DNA from: Sphagnum compactum
Taxonomy: Eukaryota; Bryophyta; Sphagnopsida; Sphagnales
Direction: 5' to 3'
DNA: 64,000 bases
NCBI GenBank assembly: GCA_965153455.1
Contig: OZ234499.1
Span: 1,550,001-1,614,000, forward strand
Part shown: one piece after another, positions 12,650-26,078 of the stretch
How positions within the stretch are numbered: the first letter of the stretch is position 1
Layout of the letters: each line of letters opens with the position of its first letter
Position numbers and translations under genes: made by a program
Notes under the pieces: generated by a model
Told to the model about the DNA's origin: nothing
The model's database searches: none
The model's input: the letters and a program-made list of their open reading frames with translations, nothing else

Positions 12650-13620
12650 CACAAATGACAATTACATGGTTCACAAAGCATATGGGTAACAATGCATATG
12701 ATACACAAAACATAAGCATATGGATCATGACACATACAATACACAACAATCATTATATTATGTTAATATTTATATCATTTACTACCTAATATTTTTTTAC
12801 GTATTCAAAAATTGCAAGAGATCTAATACCAACTACAAAACTGGTTTCTATCACTTAAAATTTATAGAAAACTTAAAATTTGTTCTTGAAATCAAAGTAT
12901 CCATTTTTGAGTTGTAGCAAAATATTTTTTTTAAATTGATGTTGTTTTGTTGACTATTTTTCAAGTGTTTGATTTTCTAACATGTTCCCCAAGTTCCAAA
13001 TGGATTCCCAACAAGCTCTTAATAGTGTGCCTTATTGTATCCCATACACTATTTGCCTTATGTTCAACTACCGCAATATATTTTGCCCAAATACACATTT
13101 ACAAGAGTAGACAACAATTAATCTATTTTGGTATCCTCTAATGTTTCAATTAATTTTTCAATGATGAAACCATCAAAGATGACCACATAAATTGAAAAAC
13201 AAAACTCAAGGGGTGGCACAATTGATTGATGTCTTCAAGGCACACTATATCACATCTATAATGTTAATCTACTAAATCTAACTCATCAAAGCCTTTCAAA
13301 CAATCCATGATTATTCAATTTTGATTAAATGTATTATATAGCCTTCTTCATCCATAGGCAATGGGCATTAATCTATCTTTGTAAGCAATGTAAATACTTA
13401 TTTTAGGTTGTGCATTTTGTCGATCACACACAAGGGTTTGGGTAGGGTAGCGGCACTACATATGGACTTGAAGAAAACACCCACCCCTTCCCCATGGCAC
13501 ACACCCTTTGTGTAAATGAGATTGTATATTGAAAATGGTGATAATTTGTGGATACTTTGCAATAGAAAAAATGAGTGCAAAAGGTGAAAAAGTGTATGTT
13601 ATTGACCATCAAATAAGTTG
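12650..13620. other. Element interior, no gene recognised
   Basis: AT-rich DNA with only short open frames (for example 12720-12917 and 12947-13141 on plus). None shows a family motif or continues through plausible splice sites. Confidence 0.45.
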
Positions 13621-13621
13621 A

Positions 13622-14180
13622 ACATGCTCATTTCATGAAACCCCAAACCCTAAACCTTAAGCCCTATCACCTACTCCATAACAAAGAAAAATTGAAGTGC
13701 ATAAAAATAAATGTGAGAATGTGGGGAGCAATGACATCCAATTCCAATATAAATTCTTGAAATAATGTATTTCATAAAGCCCCAAAGCCCTAAACCCTAT
13801 CAAGCCCTAGCCCATAACAAAAAAAATTGCACATACATAAAAGGATTGATGGGGAACATGAGGAGCATTGACATTTAGTTGGTAGTAACTATGGAACAAA
13901 CCCATTTCATAAAGCCCCAAACCTTTAACCTTAGCCCATAACAAAGAAAGTTGTAATTACATAAAAGTAAATATGGGAATGTGGGGCACAATGACATAGT
14001 TGGTATCACTCCTTAAACAAAGCCATAGTTGGTATCATTTCCTAAAGCCCCAAAACCTTAAACCCTATCAAACCTTACCCGATAACAAAGTTGCAAAAAT
14101 ATATACTAGGAACATGGGAAGTAGTGACATTTAGATGCCATTGAATGTTGTCACTTGTTTCATGGAACCCCAAATAATAG
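13622..14180. repeat. Tandem array with telomere-like CCCTAAA tracts
   Basis: About five units of roughly 110-140 bp. Each begins with 'catttcataaagccccaaa', runs through 'ccctaaaccctatcaa' or a variant, then 'cccataacaaag', 'ttgcacatacataaaa', 'ggaacatg.gga' and 'caatgacat'. The embedded aaaccctaaacc resembles the plant telomere unit, but it sits within a longer, more complex unit and does not look like a captured telomere. Confidence 0.7.
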
Positions 14181-17100
14181 ACCACTAACACAACATTTGC
14201 TTAACATAAATTTGTCTTGTTGTTTGAATGTTTTTCATTATTGAGTTTGTAACTATGATCAACTCCCAAATCAAACCATAAAAAAATTGCTTTAAGTTAT
14301 GTTCAATCTAACAAGTATTAACTAGTGTTTTTGGGATATTGATTTTTTCACTACTAGGCAAGGTGATTATTGCAAAATTTGAAATTTGACTTACACATAA
14401 GGTATCAAAAAGAATTCTCGGATTTTTGTGTCCAACTAGTTATCAATTTGTTTGAATGGCTACCACACTAGGATATTAGTATTTTTTTTGGTATGGATTA
14501 ATAAATGTCAAGTGCGCATAAGGGATGGTTTTTGCAATAACCTACCTAGAACTAAACTCAATATGATTTTACATATAGGCCTTTATCTCACAATGAAAGC
14601 TTGAAATGAAAATGGCAGCCATTAAAGGGCAAAATGCATTAAACCAAATGATTGTTCAATTTATGTCCGTTCATTGATAAAAGACAACTATCATTGAAAG
14701 TTAAGAGGGAGCAACTTCACATAGAAGTGAATTAACAAGATGGTATAAGCTGGTTACTAGGCAAAAGACCAAAAAAACAATTACCCCCAAATGGATGGAA
14801 GATTGACTAGTATAAATCTATCTTGTTATTCATGTTTTTCATTTAACATTTTGATGATATTTAGTTAAAATAAATCTTTCTTGTTGTTCATGTATTTCAT
14901 CTAACATTTCGATGACATCTATTTAAGATAAATTTGTTTTAGACCTCAATCCATTTTTTTCTCAAATTTACACTTTAAAATGAAAATATTTAACTTGTTC
15001 CAAAACAATTTCGAATAACATTGTGAAAATTCACCCCAAAAACATTTGTTGGGACTCTTGCTCAAAGGTTTATTTAGATGAATATCTTCCTTGAACTTTT
15101 TGACATTAAATAATGATATATCATCCTATTAATTATGCTCAAAGGATATTTTTTTAAATCCACAATTATTAAAATGGCATTGTTTGGCAAGTCACCATAT
15201 AATGGGTAGCCAAAAATATTGAAATTGATCCTAATAATATTTATGAAACTCTAGGATGTTTTTGCCACATAATTGTTCCATCTTCCACCCCACTATTTGT
15301 GCGAAGCAAATGGAAGATAAAAATGCAAAGCTGGAACATGGGTCAAGTTCTAGGGTTAGGTTGAAACTTATTTATCAATTAATTTATCAAAACTTATGGC
15401 CATTGAAATTGGAAAAAATCCTAGAATCTATATTGAATCACATTGAATGGAATGAAAAGACCCTTTAAAAAATGATGAAAATTATATATTCATAATAAAA
15501 ATTAATAAACTTATGATATTAAACAACACATATTTGTATAAATTAGTAATAATGAAATCTACATAATGTTAATAGTTTATATAACATTTTAAAATGTTTT
15601 ACATAATGTTATATTTTAATAAAATCAATAATAAAATTATAGATTAATATGATACAACATTTATTGATTCAATATATGTTTAAAAGGTGAGGATATATAA
15701 TATTTAATTTTATATTATTATTTAAAAAAATGTGTTCCCAAAAAACTTTTTCAATGTTGATTTTAAATGGGTTTATTTACATATCATTTTAAATAAATAA
15801 AATTCTCGAAGAAATCATTGTTGTTCAAATGTATTAAAATATAATGATAATTCAAATGCATTTTCAGTCAAATCATTTTATATTATTTTTTTGAAAATTT
15901 TATACATGTGTTAATATCACTTTTTGGGGGCTTCTAACAAGTACCAACTAACTTGCCAAAAAATAATAAAATTTATCAATAACCCTTTACTAAGTGAACC
16001 ATCATGATCTTGACAAACTACCCCAATGGTAAATAACTAAATGGATGAATAGAACATAGTGTAGAAGTTCAAAGTAAAATTTAATGTACAAGGATGTTGG
16101 TGCATCAAGCACCAACACTGTGTTAGTGAGAGTGTAAAACTAATTCGTCATCATCATGAGGTGGCCATCGCACAAGTTCTTCAATGTTGTCATAGTCAAG
16201 TTTGCCATGTTAAAGTTCAAAAATGCAATTGATGTTGTTGATTTCAGCATTTTCCATAATCTCTTTGTGGTTTATTTTCTGCAAATTCAACAACTTTCCT
16301 TTCACTGGAAACACTCCATACATATTGCACCCAACAAAATTAGTGCCATTCGTCTGCCATGAATAGTTGAAAAAATGAAACCTTCAATATCAATATTATC
16401 ATCTCAAAACATTGATATATTCATTAGGTTGTTTTTTAAACATCAAATTAGAACAGACTTACAACAAGTGTTTTAATTAGGTAACCTTAATAAGGATTAG
16501 ACTCCACTACTCAGAACCTCTACAACTAATGTCAAATCAACATCTTCATGTTTTAATATTACCCTTATAGAAGTTGCCACAATATTCCTAAAGTTGCAAA
16601 CCCTACTTGCATCACATGTAATAATGTTTTAATAAGAGACGCATATCATAGGGACAACCACACACCTGAAGACTATTTTAGTTGAGAAGGCAAGGAAACA
16701 ACACTAAAAGATGAACTAAAAGAAAGCCAAACCTGAGTCAATGATGAAAAGACCAAACCATTGCTAGCTACAAATTAAAAACTTAGTAGAACTCTAGTTG
16801 TGGGTTCACAAACTAGAAAAATCATTTCACAAGTATTAATATGTTCTCCATACCTACAATTAAAGCCAACTTGAAAAATAACCCCTACAACATATATAAG
16901 CAGGGAAAAAGTGATAGATTCAATTGCTAAAAAACACTGAAAAACTCCTTAACCCACTATTAAGTTAAAAGTACCAACTCCATGAATTCCATGTACTATA
17001 CCACATGATGAAAGGTGGTTACAAACTCATGAACTACATGCCACCTTTTTGTTAAAGCTACATTAAGCTTGATTTACATGACTTGAACCATCAACATTCA

Positions 17101-19040
17101 ACATAAAGTCGGTTAGATAAAAAGAAGAAACTACATGGGACTTTACAAACTCTAGGAATGAAGTAGGAATTGCCTTTTGTCCAATTTTTCCTTCTCCCTC
17201 CCCTAATGTTAATACACCAAGTCTCACTAATGGTAAAACTATAATAATAAAAAACAATGTTAGTTAAAGGTCACGTCAATTGAGTAGGAAGTCACAAATA
17301 CATTTACAATTTATAATGTATATTTTTTACTCAACAAGAGCAATGACTTTGAGAAAAATCAAGTATCATATTCACATGAAAACCAATTGGGATCTTTATT
17401 TAAGTAGTAATAATAGACAATATGATGCACCACCACCTAGAAACATTGATTTATCCATGTTTTCGCAATTTTAGGGCATTATAATATTCACAAAACAACA
17501 AGCTAAAGGAAATACAGATTCCTCAACAACACAATGTAGATTAAGAAACAAATAGACAAATTGTCGAGGTTGTAGAAGTGGATGGTGGAGTTAGTTGCTA
17601 CCATCGCCCCTTTTCAAACAGTTGTTATCAACACAAAATTAAGACAAAATCAAATGCAACAACATTGGACTAACTATACAAACCCATGCACTAACTTTTG
17701 TTAAATTTGTTTTATCAAATGGTGCAGCCTCGGGGGTGACGATGAGGATGGTGCATGAACCATCAAGTGGATCCATTTGAATTTGCAAACTTTTGCCACT
17801 GTAGATTATCCACTAGTGACTAGAGTAAATCGCTTGTGGTCCCCTTCATCAACTCTCAAGACTATAGCATGTTCATCCATGGCAAGAGTATAATACTAAT
17901 CACTCCCTAGATAGTGTGCATTTAAAGAACATGATGCCTCTATATCACCCCTTACTTAATTAATGTGACCAAAAGCTAGTTAATGAACACAAACCTAATG
18001 CAAATATGATGGAACTTTAAACCCATAAATAGTTCAGTGCACAAGATCCTAATGCACATAATCTTGCACAATGCACAAAGTCCTAGAGCAAAGGATTGTA
18101 GTTCAGAAACCCTAAATTTGATATGACAGACTGATGCACAATCCCAAGACATATATTGGATGTCAAAAATCCTAGAGCATTATATTGCAATCACCAAAGC
18201 CTATGCAAGTAAAGAAGTGCACTACACAAAATTCCTAAACAATGCACAAAATCCAAGGCATTGGGCAAACATCACAACCATTTATGTGCTACATATTCGC
18301 AATGTGCACATTTAACTCACTACACCCATTCTAAGTGCTCCACATGCTAGTGGATATATTTTTATGCATTGCAAACCAAACCCTTGTGTCGATTAATTAA
18401 GAGGCAAGGAATTCTTCCTTAAACCATGCATGCACAATATTGCACCTTCCGCTTTTGTCAATGCAATGGAACGAACAACTACTATGGAATGTGGACTGCT
18501 TGTTTTGTATCTTGAGGCCCATTAACAAGATCCTTAGCAACATATATTGTCCGGTAAATTAATGTTGACACTAACCTTTGGAACATATATATTGCAATCA
18601 TGGTCAACTAGCTAGTATCATGGTAACTAGTTGTTTAACTTGTCTAGTAGAACAAACTGAAGAATAATTGCATGCCTTGTGGAATATTATTAAATCCTTC
18701 AGGGATGTAATGCTTGTATGAATACCACAACTTGGAAGTTTGAAGGATATAGTCAATCTCTTTAGTTTTTTGACATTGGAAAAGGTGGGGAGATCATAAT
18801 TGTGAGTGTAATCAAAGCAAAGGGGAACACATGACTGTAACCAACTAGCTAGTTGAGGTTGTATGCCAAACATGGCCACCATATGACACAAATTGTGGAT
18901 AATTGACAAAGGAAGTAAACCCACTACACAACAATAGATTATCATTAATGGCAATGTTATATAGTTTATTTATGAACACATATTTCTAATGTTTTTGCTT
19001 CTAATTGTTGAATTGTTCTTGCTTTACTTCCATTCGATGA
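14181..19040. other. Element interior, no gene recognised
   Basis: About 4.9 kb without a supported gene. The minus-strand open frame at 18604-18954 (116 aa) is the longest. It has no recognised motif and no neighbouring frames that splice to it convincingly, so I leave it unassigned. 15,480-15,900 is extremely AT-rich. Short 'aatgcacaaaatccta' motifs recur between 18,030 and 18,260. Confidence 0.4.
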
Positions 19041-19044
19041 GGTT

Positions 19045-19440
19045 GTTGATACAGGAAAAAAACAACTTTATCCAAATTTGATCGCCAAAATTGATTTACT
19101 TGTAATCACCCCAAGGTTTTAGTTCATGACATTATTCATAAAAAAAAATGGATTTGTCCAAATTTGGTTGCCCAACCACATTACTTCCAATCACCCCTTC
19201 CAATCAATGACACCACCTGAAGAAAAAAAAGGGCTTTGTCCACGTTTGGTTGCTTAATCCCTTTATTTTTAGTCACCCCATTTCCAATCGATGATACCAC
19301 TTGAAAAAAAAAATGGTTATACCAAATATGGTTGCCTTATTGTTCTACTTCTAGTTGCCCCCACCTTGTTCGAATCTAGTTGACCGGTCGTTCCATGCCC
19401 TTTTAATTATTATGCCACTAAAAAAAATCAATAGTTGTGA
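19045..19440. repeat. Tandem repeat, ~90-100-bp unit (4 units)
   Basis: Each unit has an A-run, then 'gg.tttgtccaaatttggttgcc', broken by substitutions, then 'ttacttctaatcacccc' and 'caatcgatgacacca'. Units begin near 19,050, 19,140, 19,222 and 19,300. The units are diverged. Confidence 0.7.
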
Positions 19441-21789
19441 TTAAATCTAATTGCCCTTTGACAGCCTAGATCAAATATAATCAGATGAATTTGAGATGGA
19501 TGAAAGTCCATGTTGGATAAGTTTAGTAGGCACAACACCAAGATAGTTGAAATGGATTGCAACCAATTTGGTACACAACTGGTTGTCGTCAATTTTTTTG
19601 GTGTGGAGCTACAAAAGAAAGAAAGTAGTTGTAAACTACCATATGTAGTTGTGTGATAGTTACAATGACCAATTACCAAATTCTAAATTTCTTCTAATGA
19701 GGTTAAACATGGTTAATTAGCTATTCAAGGATTAATCAATTTAGTTTGGGTTGAAGGAAAGGCACGTTGAGGCCTAATTTTGAGGCTAATAAATATAAAT
19801 TGACCTTGATTTGGTGTGTGTTTTCTTCTAGTGGTCTTGGTGAGGATAATTCCATTGGTCAAAACCTTCATGTTTTCTTCCCGATTGTCATGGCTTTTGG
19901 ACCTAAATTTTTTTAGTTGTTACTGCTTTACCACCAACCTATAACAACTATACATGGCTATTTATCCAAGTTTTATGAAAAACATTCTAAAAAATTGTAT
20001 CCTTGATTGAGACATGTTCTAAAAATAACAACTATTTTATTAATTCAACCCCACCCCACCCCAAAATTATTGTCTAAGAAATTATTATTATTATTATTAT
20101 TCAAAAATGTTATTGTTTTAGAAACAAACATATATAACCATAGGGCTACTCAGGTAAAAACTTAATGTAATTAATGCTACATTACTTTAAAATCATTGTA
20201 ATTACTTTAGATAAGAATTAATTGGTATGTGCATAATTATTTTCTAATTGAACATAATTATTTACAATTTGTAATTCATAACTTTAAATCTGAATTAAAA
20301 TTTTTAGGAAAATTGTAATGTAGTTAAAATAATTATTTTAATGATTTTAATTCCAGGAACTATTATATATATATTTAAAAAAATTAAATTCTATAATTAA
20401 TCATCTATGATAAATGTTTTGTAGTAATTTTGTAGTAATTAAAAAAATTAAGTTTATGTTTAGCAAATTATTGTATTTATAGTTAACAATTACCAAGAGA
20501 AAAAACATTACTTGACCTATAAAAGGTTTTACAACAATAAATGTAGTTATATAGTAAATAATGTAATTAGTTAAGTATTTAAAGTTTTTAAAAATTCGTG
20601 CAAGAATTTACTTTTTAATAAGAATCGTTAGTTCATAATTTATAATTTGAAAATAAATATTTAAAAATAGTTAGCTTTAAAATTATTGTCATTTAATTAG
20701 TTTTACATTAATTATTTATTTATAATTCGACCAGATTCTAAAAAATAATAAAAATAATTCAAAATATTTAGTTATTTAATTATCTATGAGGTATGTATTA
20801 ATAACTTGTGAGTAATTAGATAGCTAGTTTGTTAAATATTAAGAAGTTATTACTTATTTAAGTAACTGATAATGAATACTTGATATTTGTAATGTATAGT
20901 TTATAGTTTAAATATATGTAGATTAAAGTATTATTTAGTTATTTAGTGAACCATGTATTTGAATTGTTTAAAAATTTAAAAACTATGAAACTAAGGAATG
21001 AATTTTTTTTTGGAGTTACAACTTAATTTGTGAAGAAGTTGCAACTTCAAAACTTGTCTGATATTGTTTGTTTTCCATTCCTTTTTTGAACACTATATAA
21101 ATAAGGGGTGTGGTCATCCAATTTGGAAAAGGAGGTTACAAATCCTTCACAACTTAAAAAAACTTTGTAAGTAATACTCGTAATAGCCATGTGGTTTTTT
21201 TGAAATATGTAGTACCCAAACATTTGAAATGAGGATTTAAGAAAATACACTAAAGAAAAAAAAATTTGATTTTTTAAAAATTTGATTTATTTAATGCAAG
21301 ACTTTGGCCCCAAAAAAATGAGTTGATAGCTTAATATCAACTGCTTTTTTGGGGGACTTTTTTAAAGACTTGAAAACAAAGTGTTTTTGGACATTTTCAA
21401 TATTTAGAAATGAGAGAACACAAATAGTAAAAACATAATAAATTTGTGCATAATGTGGTTTTGGAGGTTTTACATCCCCAAAAGTGAGAGAAAACAAATT
21501 AGTAATATTCATCAGATTCTTTTATTTGATTTTGATGTAGCCAAAAATATTAAAACAACTCACTAAAGATTTGTACTTCATATTTGGATTTTATTGAGAT
21601 TTGGAGCAGGCTTAAATATTTTTGTGAATGATCACCCCTTATTTTACATCTCCCAATTACTGATTGCCATATTGATTCAAAGAATCATTCTAAGGAAAAT
21701 TCTAACTTGTGGGAGGCTTAAATTAATGCTTATGCTTTTTAAAACTTTAGGTGACCAAAGGTGCTAAGAGTCTAGCAAAAAAAGTAGTA
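19441..21789. other. Very AT-rich element interior
   Basis: 20,040-20,990 is almost entirely A and T, with a short ATT microsatellite at 20,083-20,101. No coding region, RNA gene or organised repeat was recognised. Confidence 0.5.
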
Positions 21790-22066
21790 AGGGGTCCAAT
21801 TTTTTTCAAATGTACCAAAATCTTGTCATAGCATCACCTTTTTCTGTCTTTTTTACCTAGTCATTTTTTACCATGTAAAGATACATTTATGGATGATTAT
21901 GATGGAATTTAAAATTGAAATGGTTTAAAATATAGTCTTTCTGAAAATTTTGACAACTTTTAACTCATTATTTTTTATGGGGATTAAAATATAAGGTACA
22001 AAAGGACTGTAATAAGGACTAGGCCCTTTTCATCATGTGTGGTACACCTTAAAGGATTTTCACCTT
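21790..22066. mobile_element. MITE-like repeat, copy 1
   Basis: About 277 bp, closely similar over its length and in the same orientation to 42,296-42,564. Shared landmarks include 'taccaaaatctt', 'accatgtaa', 'ggatgattatgatgga', 'gacaacttt', 'attattttttatgggga' and 'ggactaggccc'. Its ends are more degraded than those of the other copy. Confidence 0.65.
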
Positions 22067-22630
22067 AAAAATTTCTTGGAAATTACTTCGTAAGATTGAG
22101 TTTTCTAACCCTAGGGGCATGGTGGGGCTTGTTTGCATGTTTTGATTATGTTGAAATTTTGAGTATGTTTGTAGGATAATTATTATATTGCAACTTACAA
22201 ATTGAAATGTTATTGAATAAGAATGATAATATTAAATTATATCCTTGCACCTTTGAGTTTTATGTCACAATTATGTTCAATGTTCAAGAGAAAGCAAACT
22301 TTAGATTACCTACGTGGCAAAATGGTTACGTCAACTTTCTTTTTGTTCACATAATTTCAAGTTGTATTTCAAAAAAATTGATGTTGTCAGGTGCCTAATT
22401 GTGTGATGCATGGGTACTTTGGTTTTTTATGTGGCAACACGTTTAAAATTGCATCAATTAAAGGAGGTGATGTATTCAAGAATTCGACAAAATCCCATGT
22501 GAAGATTTGATGACAATGCCAAATCGTCAAGCAATAGGATTGAACAATGACCAAACAGAAACATTTGATGAATATCTTGAAGGTGAAGAACTATTAGCAC
22601 ATGTGGAACTTGAACTTACGTGCAACCAAA
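22067..22630 (+). other. 5' flank of the transposase pseudogene
   Basis: It probably held the promoter and the N-terminal exon(s) of the decayed transposase. An acidic stretch is readable near 22,555-22,600, but in a frame shifted from the recognisable helix-turn-helix region, so I cannot set a start. Confidence 0.35.
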
Positions 22631-23917
22631 AATTTTGTTGATGTTGCAACAAGCCTTGGTTTGAGTAGATATGCCTTGAGAAGAAAGTTGTAGTCTCTTG
22701 GTTGGGGAGGGGTGAACCATAATTCATATCTTTAAGACCTTGATGAGACGATTCCACAAAATGTTCCATTGACAAGAACTAAGTGTAATTGGGGCATTCA
22801 TTTTGCACAAGCAACCCTTTGCCAAGAAGGGTACAAAATACCTAGGAGGATGGTTCGAAATTCCCTACATCAATTGCAAACAATACACATGGCATGTCGT
22901 GAAGTAAGGAGATTAAATGGAAGGCAATAGACTACCCCAATGGTGTTTTGGCATATGGATTGTAAGAACTCCTTGAAATGATTGTGCACATAATCTTGTT
23001 AAATATTTCATAATGTGATGCAATGTGGATGTAGATTAATATTGTGTACATGGTTAACAGGGTGATTTAAAGGGATTTGAAAATTGGTGTGTAGCATATG
23101 ACAAGTTGGTGAAGTGGGGTATAAGAATCCATGTTAGGATTGGTGGTGGGAGCCATTTTGTGTTATGGGCATGTGTTGCAACGAACAAATGAAAGGAAAC
23201 AATTTTTGTAAGGTATTCTACTGTTATTGCAAAGTATGGGCATCCTTTTAAAATTCGGTCTGATTTTGCATGTGAACACAATTTGGTGTAGGAAGACATG
23301 GAAAATGTTAAGCAATAAATTCAAACCATTTTTGTCTGGTTTTTTTGTACATAACCACCACATTGAACATTTTTGGAGGTATATGTGGACCCATTGTGCA
23401 TGGTGCTATAAGCATATGCTAACTTTGTTGGAACAAAATGGTGTCATTAATATGGGAAATAGTTGGCACAAGGTGTCAGTGATTGTTGTATTTCTACTTT
23501 ATTTGCAAGAAGATGTCGACACATTTGTAAGAGCATGGAACTTGCACCGTGTGAGAGGGATCAATGAAAATGGGTGTGAGATCAATGGACATGTTCAAAA
23601 TGATATTTTCAAGTCATACGAAAGGGAACACGGGTATGTACATCAATGTTAATTCATAATACTGGCAACAACTCATGAAAAGGTTCTTGACTATAATGTA
23701 TCAATGTTCATTTTTGTTGATTTTACATTGTTATTTCTTGGGTAGGTTAATTACTTCCTTTCACATACTAAGCAAATTTGCTATGGATGATGGTGCAAAT
23801 GATGAATTAGTAAATGAGATGGACAGTACCACACAAGATGCAATTAATGACATGGAAACAGATTTGGACCAAGTGTATTTAAGTTCATTAAAAAAATTCC
23901 TTGAAAAAACCATATGA
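22631..23917 (+). pseudogene. Decayed integrase-core (DDE) transposase, three exons
   Basis: Spliced reading: exon A 22,631-22,961, intron 22,962-23,094 (GT-AG), exon B 23,095-23,633, intron 23,634-23,745 (GT-AG), exon C 23,746-23,917. Exon A encodes a helix-turn-helix-like segment (VATSLGLSRYALRRKL) and a linker (GYKIPRRMVRNSL). It ends in FWHMD, the first catalytic Asp. Exon B gives SYDKLVKWGIRIH, then YGHPFKIRSD (second Asp), then VHNHHIEHFWR (likely catalytic Glu) and VRAWNLHRVRG. This order matches the eukaryotic 'integrase core domain' family (Pfam rva_4 type, from memory). Exon C is acidic. The copy is broken by stops at 22,691, 22,733, 22,928, 23,190, 23,289 and 23,316, and by a frameshift between 23,292 and about 23,335. 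The correct splice phases support a once-functional gene. Confidence 0.75.
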
Positions 23918-23963
23918 GGAATGGCTTTTTGTTGCTTATATTCTAGAAGGAAAATAAAATATG

Positions 23964-23984
23964 GTCAAGTATACATATATATAC

Positions 23985-24017
<33 letters not shown>
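23964..24017. repeat. Compound (AT)n/(ATAC)n microsatellite
   Basis: Alternating AT interrupted by catacatacatac, just after the transposase pseudogene. Confidence 0.85.
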
Positions 24018-24436
24018 ATTCCTTCAATTGACCAAAAACCTTGCTCATGTAGGGTTTGGCAAATGTGCGTGAGCATGCATAAAAATGGGTGTAGAAGCAA
24101 TAGGTGGAGATTTGCAAAGGTTGTTCAATTTTAACTTGGCATTAACTATGGAATGTTTGCATAGTGGTGCCATAGGATTACGTGCCCATTTGGAGTTCGT
24201 AATCACAAATGAACAAAACTATGATAGAGTCATTGCTTGTCAATTGTTACAAGTGGCAATGACCACAAGGCATGGCATATAATGCAGAGAACACAATGAG
24301 ATTTTGGGATGTTTGTGTGTATAGTGCTTTCAAAAGTTAGGACAATGTAGTTTCATCCAATGCACAAAAAGAATTTGGACATAATTGTGCTAATGGTACT
24401 AATTCTGGATGTCAATCAACAATGCTTTGTCATTGT
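24018..24436 (+). other. Element interior between transposase and right arm
   Basis: A 65-codon open frame at 24,085-24,282 follows the transposase remnant on the same strand. It could be a further 3' exon or a chance ORF. It shows no recognisable motif. Confidence 0.3.
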
Positions 24437-24609
24437 TTATACCAAATAATGCAATACCTGCATAAGGTCTACAAAATAAGGATTGGTTTTAGGTTATAGG
24501 TTGCAATATCCAAATAGGGCGCCCTAAATATGCACTAGTCTTTTGTGGTTGAAGTTGTAGTACACACATGGGATCCATACAATGCCCATTGATTTTTCAG
24601 TCAATTCGT

Positions 24610-25200
24610 GCAAATAATGCACTTGAAGACTTATGATTGTTGATTTGTAACTTGGAAATCTATTAATTTACAAAGTTGCAAATTTTGCAATTTGAAATTT
24701 ACAAATTTGAAAATTTTAATTTCTAGCATGCACAAAGTACCAAATTACAAAATTATTTGTATGTAGATTTTCACATTTGAAATTTTACAACTGTGCATTC
24801 ACAAATTTTAATTTTGTAATTTGTAATATTGTCATGTTATAAATTTCTAGAATTTTAAATTTAAAAAAAAAAAGTAAATTGTAATATTTTAATGTGTAAA
24901 TTTGTAACTTTGTAACTTTGTAATGTATGATTTATGATTTTTATTTTTATTTATTTTGTTACTTGCAAACTTGCAAACTTGTAAACTTGCAATTTGTAAA
25001 TTTGTGCAATACCTGCATGTGTTTTATTTACTTGTCAATTTGTAATTTTGTAATTGTATGTTTTATAATTTGGTAATTTGGTAATCTTGTGTACTTGCAA
25101 AAGTGCACTCACAATCTGTCAAATTGTAAATTTGTATTATTGAGTTGTAATTTCTAAAGTTGTAAATTTGCAAACTTGTAAACTTGCATACTTGCAAACT
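24610..25200. repeat. AT-rich minisatellite (right arm)
   Basis: The inverted-orientation counterpart of the left-arm minisatellite, built from 'cttgcaaacttgtaaa' and 'aatttgtaa' runs. It is shorter and more irregular than the left copy, which suggests independent expansion or contraction in the two arms. Confidence 0.75.
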
Positions 25201-25715
25201 TGGTCATGAGTTGGTATCCTAAATTGAAGGTAGGTGAGAATAGGGGTCTACACCTAGGTAAGTAGGTAGGTAGGTGGATAGGTAGCCTACGTAGGTGGGG
25301 ATGTAAGTTAGTGAGTATGTAGGCTAGGAGGTAGGAGGGTGGGCCACTAATGCAAGCCCGCACCCACCCCGCAAGAAAACAGCCCAAAGAAACAAAGTTT
25401 GGGCAGAAAAACACTCTGAAAACAATTTGGGCAATCAATGGATTTTTTTTAGGACAGTCCGAAAATTGTGGGCAGGCCGTAAAATAATGTAAACTTGTCA
25501 AGTTTGTAATGTAAAAGTGGAGATGTGAAAATGGTGATTTGACAATGTGAAGTTGTAAATTTGGCAATTTGTCAATGTTGAATTGGCCACCTGGCAAACT
25601 TACCATTATGAGGATGTTAACTTGGAAAACGGTAAATGGGAAGTCTACAAAAGAGTAAAGTGAGAAAGTACAACATGACAAAATAAGCGCCCCTTTGGTA
25701 TTCCATAAAATATCG

Positions 25716-25771
25716 CAGCAGTACTTTTGTACTGACTGCATTCATTTTCTTTGGCCTGCTTAATGTTTTCC
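25716..25771 (-). repeat. P terminal motif, copy 3
   Basis: The right-arm counterpart of copy 2, reading cagcagtacttttgtactg then ggcctgcttaatgttttcc on the plus strand. Confidence 0.75.
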
Positions 25772-26078
25772 GAGAAGTTATGTTGTGTAGGACGTCCTCA
25801 ATTTCCACTAGGAAACCTCTCAGAGGTTGGTGCACAGCACGGAAATAGTGTTTCACATGATTCTGTGAAACCGATTTTGTTTTGATTTTTCTGTCAAGTT
25901 GGCTCTCTTGGGATCCCACTACTTTATGGGAAACAAAGAAAAAAAAAGGTCGGTTTGACATGTACATGGCCCTGAGTGGTCCTAGCTTTTTGATGGGGCC
26001 TACAATTATACTTGTTCACATGGGCTGCAGCCTTGGGTGTGATGCCTGACAACCGCACAGGCCCGGGAAAACATTAAA

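Noticed and set aside
13622-14180. Interstitial telomere
   Set aside because: CCCTAAA occurs once per long complex unit, not as consecutive 7-base repeats, so a captured telomere end is not supported.
18604-18954. 116-codon minus-strand frame as a second transposon gene
   Set aside because: No motif and no supporting splice structure; its length is within chance for this much sequence.
23054-23363. Minus-strand frames of 66-81 codons
   Set aside because: Antisense to the transposase remnant; the plus strand carries the motif series.
25154-25741. 195-codon minus-strand open frame, similar to frames at 10,154-10,563
   Set aside because: Similarity arises because both lie in the inverted arms. 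The translation is low-complexity (from CTAC and minisatellite tracts) and has no domain signature.
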